Source of the DNA: Clostridia bacterium
GTDB taxonomy: Bacteria > Bacillota > Clostridia > Christensenellales > Aristaeellaceae
Assembly: GCA_017551645.1 (NCBI GenBank)
Contig: JAFZLE010000098.1
Span: forward strand, 1 to 13,680
Length of the DNA stretch: 13,680 bases
Direction: 5' to 3'
Numbering within the stretch: the first letter of the stretch is position 1; every line of letters starts with the position of its first letter. The position numbers and the translations under genes are program-made. The notes under the pieces are model-generated. The model saw nothing but the letters and a program-made list of their open reading frames with translations, was not told the DNA's origin and made no database searches. Positions 6,608 to 13,680 of this stretch are shown here, one piece after another.

Positions 6608-9204
6608 TTGTCCTCACCTCCCACCACCAGGTAACCCTTTGCGGGCACGATCAGCGTGTCCGCCTGAGCCGGTTCGTCCGCGTAATTCACATATATCACG
6701 ACGCCGTTCGAATAGCTGACTTTGGACAGGGTGCTGCCGTCCGAGAGCCTCTCGAAAGCGGTCATTTGGGCGCCTGAAACGTATTTGAGCGCGCCGTTCA
6801 CGTACTCGTAGTCTTTGACGGCGTCATCCTTCCAGGCGGAGAAGGTAGTGGCAAAGTTCTCGTTGAGTCCCGTATACTTCATCTCCGCCGAATCCTTCCA
6901 GGTGAACGTGTAGTGGGGCGAAGCGCCGTACTCCACCAGGTGGAGCAGGTCGTCCCGCTTGTCGGAGCTCTGGGTCAGGTTTATCGCCTGCCCGCAGTAC
7001 CCTATCGAGCCGTGCACGATCATTTCCCACAGGGGTATCTCTTCGTCGAGTATGGGATACGGCGTGCGGCTGAGCGGCGCGTTGATCACATGGTTCGCGT
7101 ACCCGAAGGAGTAGTCATTGCCGCCGGATACCATAAGGTCCCTGTTTTCGCCCTTTATGGTCTTGAACGCCTCATCCACCAGGTCCAGGGCGGCTTCGCG
7201 GTTTATTACATTGGTGCGGCGCTTGTCCGCGTGCACCTCGCTGGCCAGGTCGCGCAGGCTCAGGCTGTCAAGCCCCAGCTTATCCGCGGCGGAAGCGAGG
7301 GCCTCAGCATACCTTGGCAGGAACTTCGGCGAAAGCAGCATGTACGCCCGCTCATTATAGCCTATGACGCCGGTCCTGCGCAGCGTCACCGGGTTTATGA
7401 CCCCCAGCTTCACCACGTAGCCTTCGGCGTAATAGCGGGACGCTTCCTGGCTGGCCTTGAAGTGCTTGGCGATGTCCGTTATAAACTGGATCGCAGCATC
7501 CGGATATACCTTGGCTCCGGCAGCTTCCGCCGCCTCGGTCAGTTTTTTGAGCCCGCTTTTGCCGCCCAGCGTGCCAAGCACGCTGATGCTGCTCACGGGA
7601 TCATGGTAATACCCGCCGTTCATCCAGCCCTGCAGGTTAATCTTCTGGTTGCTGATGCCTTCCCCGGCGAGGATCTCGATGATGTCCCGCGCGTTCTGGA
7701 AGGTGGTCATGGGCAGCACCCTTAAGTACTGTATGCCCACAAAGTGCGCGGTCTCCTTCACGCCGCCGATCACGTCGTAATAGAAGGGGATGTCTCCCGC
7801 CTCCTCAGCGGCGCTCAGCGTCCCTTCCTCGGTGAGCCGCTGCCTGTATACTTCCGCCAGCCCGTTGTAGCCGGTGTGCTCGTCGGTCAAAAGCGTGTAC
7901 CTGACCCGGCAGTCCGTCTGGTAAAGGTCCTTTTCCGCCACGATCACTTCCTCATTGGTGATCATGAGGGTGTCGGTCCTGCGCAGGTTAAAGTTGAAGT
8001 AGGCGAAATTGTAGCTGTTGTTGCGGCCCGCCACGTCCGCCACGATGTTCGCCAGGGAAGCGCCCCTTTCGCAGGTGGCGAGTATGCCGGAGTCCTCCCG
8101 CATTATGCCGAACAGCCCCAGCCGCGCGGTCTCGGCATACTGTATGGCGGTCAGGTCGCTGTCCACCAGGTCCATGTCGTAGACGCTCTTGTTGTACTGG
8201 GGGAAGGAGCTCTTTCCGTTGTTGAAGCGCATTATTGCGCCGCTGCCGTCGGGGAGCACTATATATCCGCTCTCCTGGCTGCCCGCCGCCCCGAAAAACG
8301 GCAGGAACTGTATCGCTCTCACCTTACCGCCGCCGAACTCGTGTATTCCCTCGTAGGGTATGCACGCCTCGACTCCGTCGTCCGTCAGGCGCCATTCCAG
8401 CGCGATGGTGAAGGACAGCGTCTCCGGGGTCTCCTCATCATCTTCGACCACCCTGAGCGCCTGCATCTCCTCATAGTCTTCCATGGTGAAGCCGGCGGTA
8501 TGGGCGTCCTGGTCTATCATCTGCTTGTTCCTTAACGTGACGCCCTGGGTCTTGATAAGGTACAGCCCGCTTTCCTCGTCCAGTTCATACGACCTCGCCG
8601 TCATCTTGCGTCCGGTCTCGGAGAGTATGTCGTACCATTCCTTCGTCAGCACGTCCGGTACCAGCAGCAGCCTCTCGCTGGAAAGATTGTATATCACCCT
8701 CACGCCGCCGGGTATGGATTCGTAGGCGACCTGGCCGTTGGCCACCGCTTTGGCATAGCTGCTCCAGGCAGTGCCCTCTTTGGCGTTCGAGTCGAGATAG
8801 CTCAGTATGAACTGGCTTTTCAGGTTGTCCTTGTGGATGTCGGTCTTGGCGACGGTATCCTTCGAGGCGTCCGGCGGGTTGGAGTATACCGTTTCGCCGT
8901 TGCGCTTGTCGTATACCGCCACTTCCGCGGTATCCGTCTTTACATACAGCGCCATGTTCCCGTTCTGGGCCGCCAGACTGTACCCCGGCACTGCCTTGAG
9001 CGTATCCTCTTCGGGCGTGAAATCCTGCCCATCTATATACTCTTCCGGGGCTTTCAGCATGCTTTTATACACGTTATAAAAGCGATAGTTCGCCAAAAAC
9101 CACCACAGGTATCCGCCCGCGGCCAGTATAGCGACCGCGAGGATTATGGCTATTATCCTTTTTGCCCGGGGGGAAAGCACCCTTGCCTCTTCCGCGTTTT
9201 CCAT
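6604..9204 (-). CDS. Membrane-anchored DUF5696-like protein of a sugar-transporter locus
   Basis: This 866-residue protein has a short cytoplasmic N-terminus ending in RAKR, one membrane helix (residues 17-38) and a large domain predicted to be outside the cell. I recognise the overall pattern of the DUF5696 family, which occurs beside CUT1 transporter genes in Firmicutes: a beta-rich first half (about 60-300), a YIVLPDGSGAIMRFNNGK segment near 314-331, and a second half (about 470-760) with alternating strand/helix blocks, for example KINLQGWMNGGYYHD near 521-535 and LASEVHADKRRTNVINRE near 653-670. The second half reads like a TIM-barrel glycosidase, so catalysis on a glycan is possible, but this is inference and I cannot name catalytic residues. 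The ATG at 9204 has a purine-rich SD (GGGGGAGGG). It is preceded by the NHL/Yip1 gene with a 15-base gap. ATA is heavily used: four of the first five isoleucines. Confidence 0.78.
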   Translation of the reverse strand: MENAEEARVLSPRAKRIIAIILAVAILAAGGYLWWFLANYRFYNVYKSMLKAPEEYIDGQDFTPEEDTLKAVPGYSLAAQNGNMALYVKTDTAEVAVYDKRNGETVYSNPPDASKDTVAKTDIHKDNLKSQFILSYLDSNAKEGTAWSSYAKAVANGQVAYESIPGGVRVIYNLSSERLLLVPDVLTKEWYDILSETGRKMTARSYELDEESGLYLIKTQGVTLRNKQMIDQDAHTAGFTMEDYEEMQALRVVEDDEETPETLSFTIALEWRLTDDGVEACIPYEGIHEFGGGKVRAIQFLPFFGAAGSQESGYIVLPDGSGAIMRFNNGKSSFPQYNKSVYDMDLVDSDLTAIQYAETARLGLFGIMREDSGILATCERGASLANIVADVAGRNNSYNFAYFNFNLRRTDTLMITNEEVIVAEKDLYQTDCRVRYTLLTDEHTGYNGLAEVYRQRLTEEGTLSAAEEAGDIPFYYDVIGGVKETAHFVGIQYLRVLPMTTFQNARDIIEILAGEGISNQKINLQGWMNGGYYHDPVSSISVLGTLGGKSGLKKLTEAAEAAGAKVYPDAAIQFITDIAKHFKASQEASRYYAEGYVVKLGVINPVTLRRTGVIGYNERAYMLLSPKFLPRYAEALASAADKLGLDSLSLRDLASEVHADKRRTNVINREAALDLVDEAFKTIKGENRDLMVSGGNDYSFGYANHVINAPLSRTPYPILDEEIPLWEMIVHGSIGYCGQAINLTQSSDKRDDLLHLVEYGASPHYTFTWKDSAEMKYTGLNENFATTFSAWKDDAVKDYEYVNGALKYVSGAQMTAFERLSDGSTLSKVSYSNGVVIYVNYADEPAQADTLIVPAKGYLVVGGEDK

Positions 9205-9219
9205 GATCGTCCCTCCCCC

Positions 9220-11346
9220 TTACGTGCGGAAAATGAGTTCCGTGTAGATGTTGCGCAGGAAACTGTATACCTGGGTTATGAAATTCAGTACCAGCATCGC
9301 CAGGAATATGATGATGAATACCGCTATCACCGTTATGAACAGCGTTATCAGCGTTTTGCCCAGGGTGTAGTTGTGCACCTGCATTATGCCTATGAGCATC
9401 AGTATCAGGCTGTACGCCATGCCGAGGCCCATCAGTATGTAATAGAACGCTTCCTCGTTTTCCGCCACCGCCTGGGACGCTGCCGTCGCCAGCACCGTGG
9501 TGCAGATCATGGGCACCAGGGAATAGCCTATTACTATCAGTATGTCCTTGAACCGGCCTTCGCCCTCCATAAGGCAGGTGACCGACCAGTTGCCCACGCA
9601 CAGTATGAAATACAGTATCAGCACGCCCGCCATCTCGGCGATCAGGTTTACCGAACGCGGCTCGATGTCGTTTACTACAAAGCTGGAATAGATGCGGTTG
9701 CAGGAAAAAGCGACGGCGTACACTATCACCAGCAGCAGGGCGATCCATACGCTGCCCCTCTCCTGGTGGCGGATCCAGTAGAACCCGTCATTGGGATGGA
9801 ACACAGTATAGAACAGGTACCTCCAGCGGGCGTTGAGCGGCAGCTCGCGCCTGGCTTTCTCGTTTACGTCCTTTTTGGCTCTCTTGAGCAGTTTGGGCGA
9901 CACGAGCTTTTTCCAGACCACGAACGCCAGCACCAGCGCCACGACGCCTGTGAGTATCCAGCTGAAATTGTTCCTGAGCACCTCGTTTCTCCAGCGCTTG
10001 AACGCCACGGAGAAATAGGTGCGGTTCATGCCCCGGCGCAGGTATACCATCGCGTTCTCGTTGTCACCGGCAGAGAGGTAGGCTTTGCCTATGCCGGCGT
10101 TGGCCAGCTCGTTGTTCTCGTCAAGCCTGAGCACTTCCTCCCACAGGGGCACGGCCTGGCCTTCGTCGCCGTCGTACCTCAGGCCCACCGCGCGGTTTAT
10201 CAGCGAGCCGTACTCAGTCTGGGCAAACACGCTTATGCTGCCCTGCTGGTTGTCCAGCACCAGCAGTCTTTCTCCCGCCTGCTCTATGGCCACGGGAGAA
10301 GTGAAGGTGCCGTCCTGGGTGCCCATTCCGCCGAAGATATACAGCAGATTGCCTTCGTGGTCGTAGGTGAATACGCGTCCGCGGCGGGCGTCCAGCAGGG
10401 AATATATGCCGTGCTCACGGTACACCACGTCCACAATCTGGCTGGGACCGGAGTAATTGCCCACCTGGCCGTACACCAGGTCGCCGCCCAGGTTCTCCTT
10501 GGAGCCCCTCAGTATGACGTCTTCGCCCTTGGGGTTCAGGCGTCGCACCGCCTGTATTCCGTCGGTATCCTTGTTGGAGGCGTATATGAAGCCCTCGGAG
10601 TCCACGTCTATGCCCGTGAACTCGGTAGGTATGAACAGCTGCTGCTTGGAGCGCTCCGCCTTGGTGGACAGGCGGCGCCAGATCTTCTCCCACAGGCTTA
10701 TCTTTACGTTTATGGTGCCGAAGAACCCGGTAAAATCGCCTTCGGAGGAAAATACCATTATGCCCTGGAAAGTATTCTGCGCCACGCAGTACACCCTGTC
10801 CGCGTAGTCAACGGACACCCTGAGGGGCGTGAACACGAACTTCTCGTCCAGCACGTCGCCCTTGGGATCCATAACGTACTTGACGAACGTGCCGTCCAGT
10901 TCCAGCACCACTATCCTGTGGTTCTGGGAATCCGCCACGTAGAGCTGTCCGTTCTGGGAGACCGCCACGCCGTAAGGAGCGCTGAACGTCTGCTGCCCCT
11001 CCGGGGAAACGAAGCCGTCCACTATGCCGAGCACGGTCTTCAGATCCTTGTCCACGATCACCACGCGGTTGTTGCCTGTATCCGCTATGTACAGCTTGCC
11101 GTCGTCCGCGACGCACAGGTCCCTGGGCGCCTTAAGGTCGCCTAACGGCGCGCCCTGCCACACCAGCGTAGCGCCGGACACGCTGAAATCAAGCGTGTAC
11201 GGGGACGGAGTGTACAGTATGTTGTTCCAGTAATCGTAATTGTAGGTATCGTAGGGCTGCGTGCTGTCCGCCAGCGCGCAGGGCAGTATAACGCAGACCA
11301 GGAGCAGGGCGCATATGAATCTGATTTTCAGAAAACTCTTTTTCAT
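9220..11346 (-). CDS. Secreted NHL-repeat/TPR domain fused to a C-terminal Yip1-type membrane domain
   Basis: This 708-residue protein starts with a signal peptide (to about ALA-DS, residue 27). Residues about 50-380 contain NHL-type beta-propeller blades such as PRDLCVADDGKLYIADTGNN, PYGVAVSQNGQLYVADSQNH and FTGIDVDSEGFIYAS. A TPR-like helical pair follows (AVPLWEEVLRLDENNELANA, about 398-440). A membrane helix near 463-480 leads to a basic cytoplasmic stretch (KLLKRAKKD). The rest has about five further helices and reads like a Yip1-family domain (FYTVFHPNDGFYWIRHQERG at its entry). The design suggests an extracellular sensor or docking propeller tied to a membrane module. I take the ATG at 11346, eight bases from an AGGAGG at 11355-11360; the GTG at 11355 overlaps that SD. 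It sits between a permease gene and the DUF5696-like gene. Its function is not established. Confidence 0.82.
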   Translation of the reverse strand: MKKSFLKIRFICALLLVCVILPCALADSTQPYDTYNYDYWNNILYTPSPYTLDFSVSGATLVWQGAPLGDLKAPRDLCVADDGKLYIADTGNNRVVIVDKDLKTVLGIVDGFVSPEGQQTFSAPYGVAVSQNGQLYVADSQNHRIVVLELDGTFVKYVMDPKGDVLDEKFVFTPLRVSVDYADRVYCVAQNTFQGIMVFSSEGDFTGFFGTINVKISLWEKIWRRLSTKAERSKQQLFIPTEFTGIDVDSEGFIYASNKDTDGIQAVRRLNPKGEDVILRGSKENLGGDLVYGQVGNYSGPSQIVDVVYREHGIYSLLDARRGRVFTYDHEGNLLYIFGGMGTQDGTFTSPVAIEQAGERLLVLDNQQGSISVFAQTEYGSLINRAVGLRYDGDEGQAVPLWEEVLRLDENNELANAGIGKAYLSAGDNENAMVYLRRGMNRTYFSVAFKRWRNEVLRNNFSWILTGVVALVLAFVVWKKLVSPKLLKRAKKDVNEKARRELPLNARWRYLFYTVFHPNDGFYWIRHQERGSVWIALLLVIVYAVAFSCNRIYSSFVVNDIEPRSVNLIAEMAGVLILYFILCVGNWSVTCLMEGEGRFKDILIVIGYSLVPMICTTVLATAASQAVAENEEAFYYILMGLGMAYSLILMLIGIMQVHNYTLGKTLITLFITVIAVFIIIFLAMLVLNFITQVYSFLRNIYTELIFRT

Positions 11347-11354
11347 ATCGCTCA

Positions 11355-11360
11355 CCTCCT
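11355..11360 (-). promoter_or_regulatory. Ribosome binding site that fixes the NHL/Yip1 protein start at 11346
   Basis: AGGAGG on the minus strand is eight bases before ATG 11346. The alternative in-frame GTG (11353-11355) would overlap the SD itself and is therefore unlikely. The SD also touches the TGA stop (11360-11362) of the upstream permease gene. Confidence 0.85.
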
Positions 11361-12313
11361 CAGTCCTTCATACCCGAGGTAGTCATGGTCTCGAGTATCG
11401 AGCTTTGGCAGATCAGGAAAAAGGCGATGGGTATCGCGGCGATTATGAACGTGACCGCGGCGCCCGCGCCTGCCCTGCTCACGCCGCCGGAAGTGATCTG
11501 CTGCAAGGCGTACTGCAGGGGCTTCAATTCCTCGCTCCTTAAGAACATGCCGCCGGTATTGCCCCACATCTGCTGGAACTGGAATATGGCCAGCGTCAGC
11601 CACGCAGGCCGCACGTTTGGCATCACTATCTTCCAGAATATGATCCATTCATTGGCACCCTGCAGCCTGGCGCTCTCCATCAGGGAGTCGGGCAGCTGCT
11701 CCATGAACTGCTTCATCAGGTACAGGCCCATGCCGAAGCTCCAGGCGGGCAGCACCAGCGCCAGGTAGGTGTTGTTTATGCCCAGCCAGGAGATTATCAG
11801 GTACTGGGGTATCTGGGTAACGGTCCAGGAGAACATCAGGGACAGCACTACCATTGAGAACAGCAGTTTTTTGCCGGGGAACTTGTTTTTCGCCAGGGGG
11901 TATGCCGCCAGGGACGCCACCACAACGTGGCCCACCATGCCGCCCAAGGTTATGATTATGGTATTGAGCACGTACCTGGAAAACGGCACCCAGCTCTCGT
12001 TCATCAGCACGAACAGGTCGCTGAAGTTGGTGAGCGAGGGATTGCGCACGAATATCCGGGGCGGGAACTGGTATATCTCGTCCAGCGGCTTTAAGGCGTT
12101 GTTTACTATCATCACCAGCGGCAGCACCATGAACACGCCGCAAATGCCCATCAGCAGGAACAGAAGGGTGTTTCCGGCCACGGAGCGGTTGAGCTTTTTC
12201 TCGCCGGACTTGCGCTTCATCTTCCTTTCGAGCTTTTTGATCTTTTCAGGGCGATTGTCCGCGACTTTACGCATGGAGACCTTCACGGTCGCGTTAGGAT
12301 CCAGTTTCGCCAT
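11360..12313 (-). CDS. Carbohydrate ABC transporter permease, MalG/YtcP type (CUT1)
   Basis: This 317-residue (from the ATG) inner-membrane protein starts with an unusually long, very basic cytoplasmic tail of about 46 residues (KKLERKMKRKSGEKK). Hydrophobic segments lie near residues 50-70, 115-137, 150-165, 182-198, 237-248 and 286-302. The EAA loop is MESARLQGANEWIIFWKIVM (residues 212-231), with Ser in place of the second Ala. The ATG at 12313 lies one base after the upstream gene's TAG, with a GGGTGGGTGAG tract in front of it. A GTG at 12322, overlapping the upstream gene by eight bases, is a possible alternative adding three residues. The protein should pair with the product of 12315-13247 to form the second import channel and needs an ATPase encoded elsewhere. 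Confidence 0.9.
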   Translation of the reverse strand: MAKLDPNATVKVSMRKVADNRPEKIKKLERKMKRKSGEKKLNRSVAGNTLLFLLMGICGVFMVLPLVMIVNNALKPLDEIYQFPPRIFVRNPSLTNFSDLFVLMNESWVPFSRYVLNTIIITLGGMVGHVVVASLAAYPLAKNKFPGKKLLFSMVVLSLMFSWTVTQIPQYLIISWLGINNTYLALVLPAWSFGMGLYLMKQFMEQLPDSLMESARLQGANEWIIFWKIVMPNVRPAWLTLAIFQFQQMWGNTGGMFLRSEELKPLQYALQQITSGGVSRAGAGAAVTFIIAAIPIAFFLICQSSILETMTTSGMKD

Positions 12314-12314
12314 G

Positions 12315-13247
12315 CTACTCACCCACCCTTCTGAGCAGGCGCTGCACCAGCTGGTTGGTGCCCACCATCAGCAGGAACAGTATTGTGGCTATTGCGGAAG
12401 CGTAGCCCATGTCAAGCCTCGTGGAGCCGTAATCCAGCAGGTGGGTCACTATCGTGGCGCCCGAATAGTTGACCGAGGGGTTGCCCGCCAGCCATATGGA
12501 AATGTCCGCCACCGCGAAGGACTGGGTTATCTGCATGACCGCGCCGAAGAGCAGCTGGGGACGCATGGCGGGAAGCGTCACGTACCACAGTTCCTGCCAC
12601 CTGTTCTTTACGCCGTCGATCGCCGCCGCCTCGTACATGCCCTTGTCTATGGTCTGCAGACCGGCTATGAACGCCAGGAAGCCGGTGCCCAGGCTCAGCC
12701 AGAGCTGAACGATAATGAGCACGGGCATGACGTACTTTTCCGTCTGCATCCAGAGTATGGGGTTGTTTATCAGGTCGAGCTTTAACAGTATGCCGTTAAG
12801 GTAGCCGTAGCGGTCTCCGGTAAGTATCAGGTTCCACACCATGTAGGCGTTGCCGCAGATGGAGGGCGCGTAGAAGACCAGTGTGAGCAGTGCCCTGACC
12901 TTGGGCTTGAACTCGTTGATTATCCACGCGAACAGCAGGCACAGCATGTAGCTTATGGGGCCCGTGATCACCGCGAACAAAAGCGTGTTGCGCAGGGATA
13001 TGGTGAATATGTCGTCCTCGAGTATCAGCTTTACGTAGTTGGTCCAGCCGATCAGCCTGGGCGCTTCCAGCATATTGAAATAGGTGAACGAAAGATATAT
13101 CGACATGAGCACAGGCACGACCGTGAACATGAAAAACAGTATGAAATACGGCGCCATAAGCATGTATGAAGCCCTGTTTTTCCATATTTCGTGCCTGAGG
13201 CTGTAGCCGCGGACCCTTGTGGCGCGTCCGGCCGTGGTACTGCTCAT
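12315..13247 (-). CDS. Carbohydrate ABC transporter permease, UgpA/LplB type (CUT1)
   Basis: This 310-residue inner-membrane protein has a basic N-terminal tail and the typical first helix of UgpA/LplB permeases (YMLMAPYFILFFMFTVVPVL, residues 28-47). Further helices lie near 88-110, 118-136, 173-197, 231-247 and 283-300. A complete EAA loop is present, YEAAAIDGVKNRWQELWYVT (residues 205-224). The ATG at 13247 directly follows the TAA stop of the solute-binding protein gene (13249-13251). Its SD (AAGGAGGAGG) lies within the last codons of that gene, encoding Lys-Glu-Glu, so the two are translationally coupled. It forms a pair with the product of 11360-12313. Confidence 0.93.
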   Translation of the reverse strand: MSSTTAGRATRVRGYSLRHEIWKNRASYMLMAPYFILFFMFTVVPVLMSIYLSFTYFNMLEAPRLIGWTNYVKLILEDDIFTISLRNTLLFAVITGPISYMLCLLFAWIINEFKPKVRALLTLVFYAPSICGNAYMVWNLILTGDRYGYLNGILLKLDLINNPILWMQTEKYVMPVLIIVQLWLSLGTGFLAFIAGLQTIDKGMYEAAAIDGVKNRWQELWYVTLPAMRPQLLFGAVMQITQSFAVADISIWLAGNPSVNYSGATIVTHLLDYGSTRLDMGYASAIATILFLLMVGTNQLVQRLLRRVGE

Positions 13248-13248
13248 A

Positions 13249-13680
13249 TTACTCAGCCTCCTCCTTATCCCCCGCCAGCGGCAGACCGAATTCAGTGCGT
13301 TTATAGTTGATCTCCGCGTTGATGTAGTAGATCTTGTCCATCAGTTCTTCCCTGGGCGTGTTGCCGGACTCGTTGCGCCCCTTGCTGGCGTTGTCGGTAG
13401 TCACGGCGTAGAAGGCGTTGTTCACGTTGCGCCAGGTGTAATATCCGCCGGGCACCTGAGGTATGCCCCTCACCTGCCTGAACTGCTCGGAAAGCACCTT
13501 GTAGTCCCTTACCGGCCAGGACAGGTTGGCAAGCGCCTCTATGTTGGCGGTGGCTACGCGGGCGGAGGAACCCATAAGGGATTCCATCTCCCTGCCGTAG
13601 AGCGTCTGGGTCTCGGCGCTGGTCCACCATTTCAGGAATTCCCAGCTGGCCTCCGGTTCCTTGGTGGCGCTCATTATTAT
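13249..13680 (-). CDS. Extracellular solute-binding protein of the first transporter (C-terminal part only)
   Basis: The frame is open to the right edge of the window, so only the last 144 residues are seen. EPEASWEFLKWWTSAETQ is the standard C-terminal-lobe signature of family 1 sugar-binding proteins, in which a helix packs before the hinge; a following LMGSSARVAT segment and an aromatic stretch (GYYTWRNVNNAFYAV) fit the binding cleft. It lies directly upstream of the permease pair, the usual order for CUT1 operons. Four of its seven visible isoleucines are ATA, unlike the second binding protein (1498-2850), so it is probably less strongly expressed. Total length, signal peptide and lipid anchor cannot be judged. 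Large binding proteins of 900 or more residues are known in loci with DUF5696 genes, so it may be much longer than the other one. Confidence 0.85.
   Translation of the reverse strand: MIMSATKEPEASWEFLKWWTSAETQTLYGREMESLMGSSARVATANIEALANLSWPVRDYKVLSEQFRQVRGIPQVPGGYYTWRNVNNAFYAVTTDNASKGRNESGNTPREELMDKIYYINAEINYKRTEFGLPLAGDKEEAE

Noticed and set aside
8833..11145. A 770-codon open frame on the plus strand, antisense to the DUF5696-like and NHL/Yip1 genes
   Set aside because: It lies in exact codon register with the minus-strand genes, so it stays open simply because those genes avoid TTA, CTA and TCA codons. It spans two well supported genes, has His/Gln/Arg-rich composition without domains, and no ribosome binding site.
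1..13680. tRNA, rRNA, insertion sequence, CRISPR or phage elements
   Set aside because: No inverted-repeat-flanked transposase, regularly spaced direct repeats or RNA gene signatures were seen; the only notable repeats are the in-gene modules at 2916-4001.

Overview
The window looks like part of a xylan or plant-glycan utilisation locus from a GC-rich member of the Firmicutes (Bacillota), most likely an uncultured gut, rumen or soil Clostridia. The reasons are strong AGGAGG-type ribosome binding sites before nearly every gene, tight operon packing with 4-15 base gaps or overlaps, CUT1-type sugar ABC transporter genes without their own ATPase, and the pairing of a DUF5696-type protein with an NHL/Yip1 membrane protein. 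The assignment below phylum is inference.

Layout. Bases 1-1401 (+ strand) hold the 3' part of a secreted xylanase: a CBM22-like module, a Pro/Thr linker and a complete GH10 catalytic domain. It ends at a strong hairpin terminator (1442-1479). Everything else, 1498-13680, is one long run of nine genes on the minus strand, converging on that terminator. Reading in transcription order from the right edge: the C-terminal part of a solute-binding protein (13249-13680, cut by the window edge); a permease pair (12315-13247 and 11360-12313); a secreted beta-propeller/TPR/Yip1 membrane protein (9220-11346); a membrane-anchored DUF5696-like protein (6604-9204); a second permease pair (5684-6607 and 4698-5669); a secreted non-catalytic protein with one jelly-roll-like module and three tandem repeats of a roughly 116-121 residue module (2904-4637); and a second solute-binding protein (1498-2850).

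The likely joint job is extracellular cleavage of xylan by the GH10 enzyme, capture of oligosaccharides at the cell surface, and uptake by two CUT1-type importers that would borrow a housekeeping ATPase (MsmX type) encoded elsewhere. The two transporter half-sets flank a central pair of large surface proteins of unknown function.

The most unusual element is the modular repeat protein at 2904-4637. It has a signal peptide and no recognisable enzyme domain. It sits inside the transporter operon and, with the adjacent solute-binding protein, almost avoids the ATA isoleucine codon that its neighbours use freely, a sign of high expression. I propose it as a Firmicutes surface glycan-binding protein, analogous in role to SusE/SusF. 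No RNA genes, insertion sequences, CRISPR arrays, integrases or origins were seen. The only non-coding stretches are short (96 bases or less).
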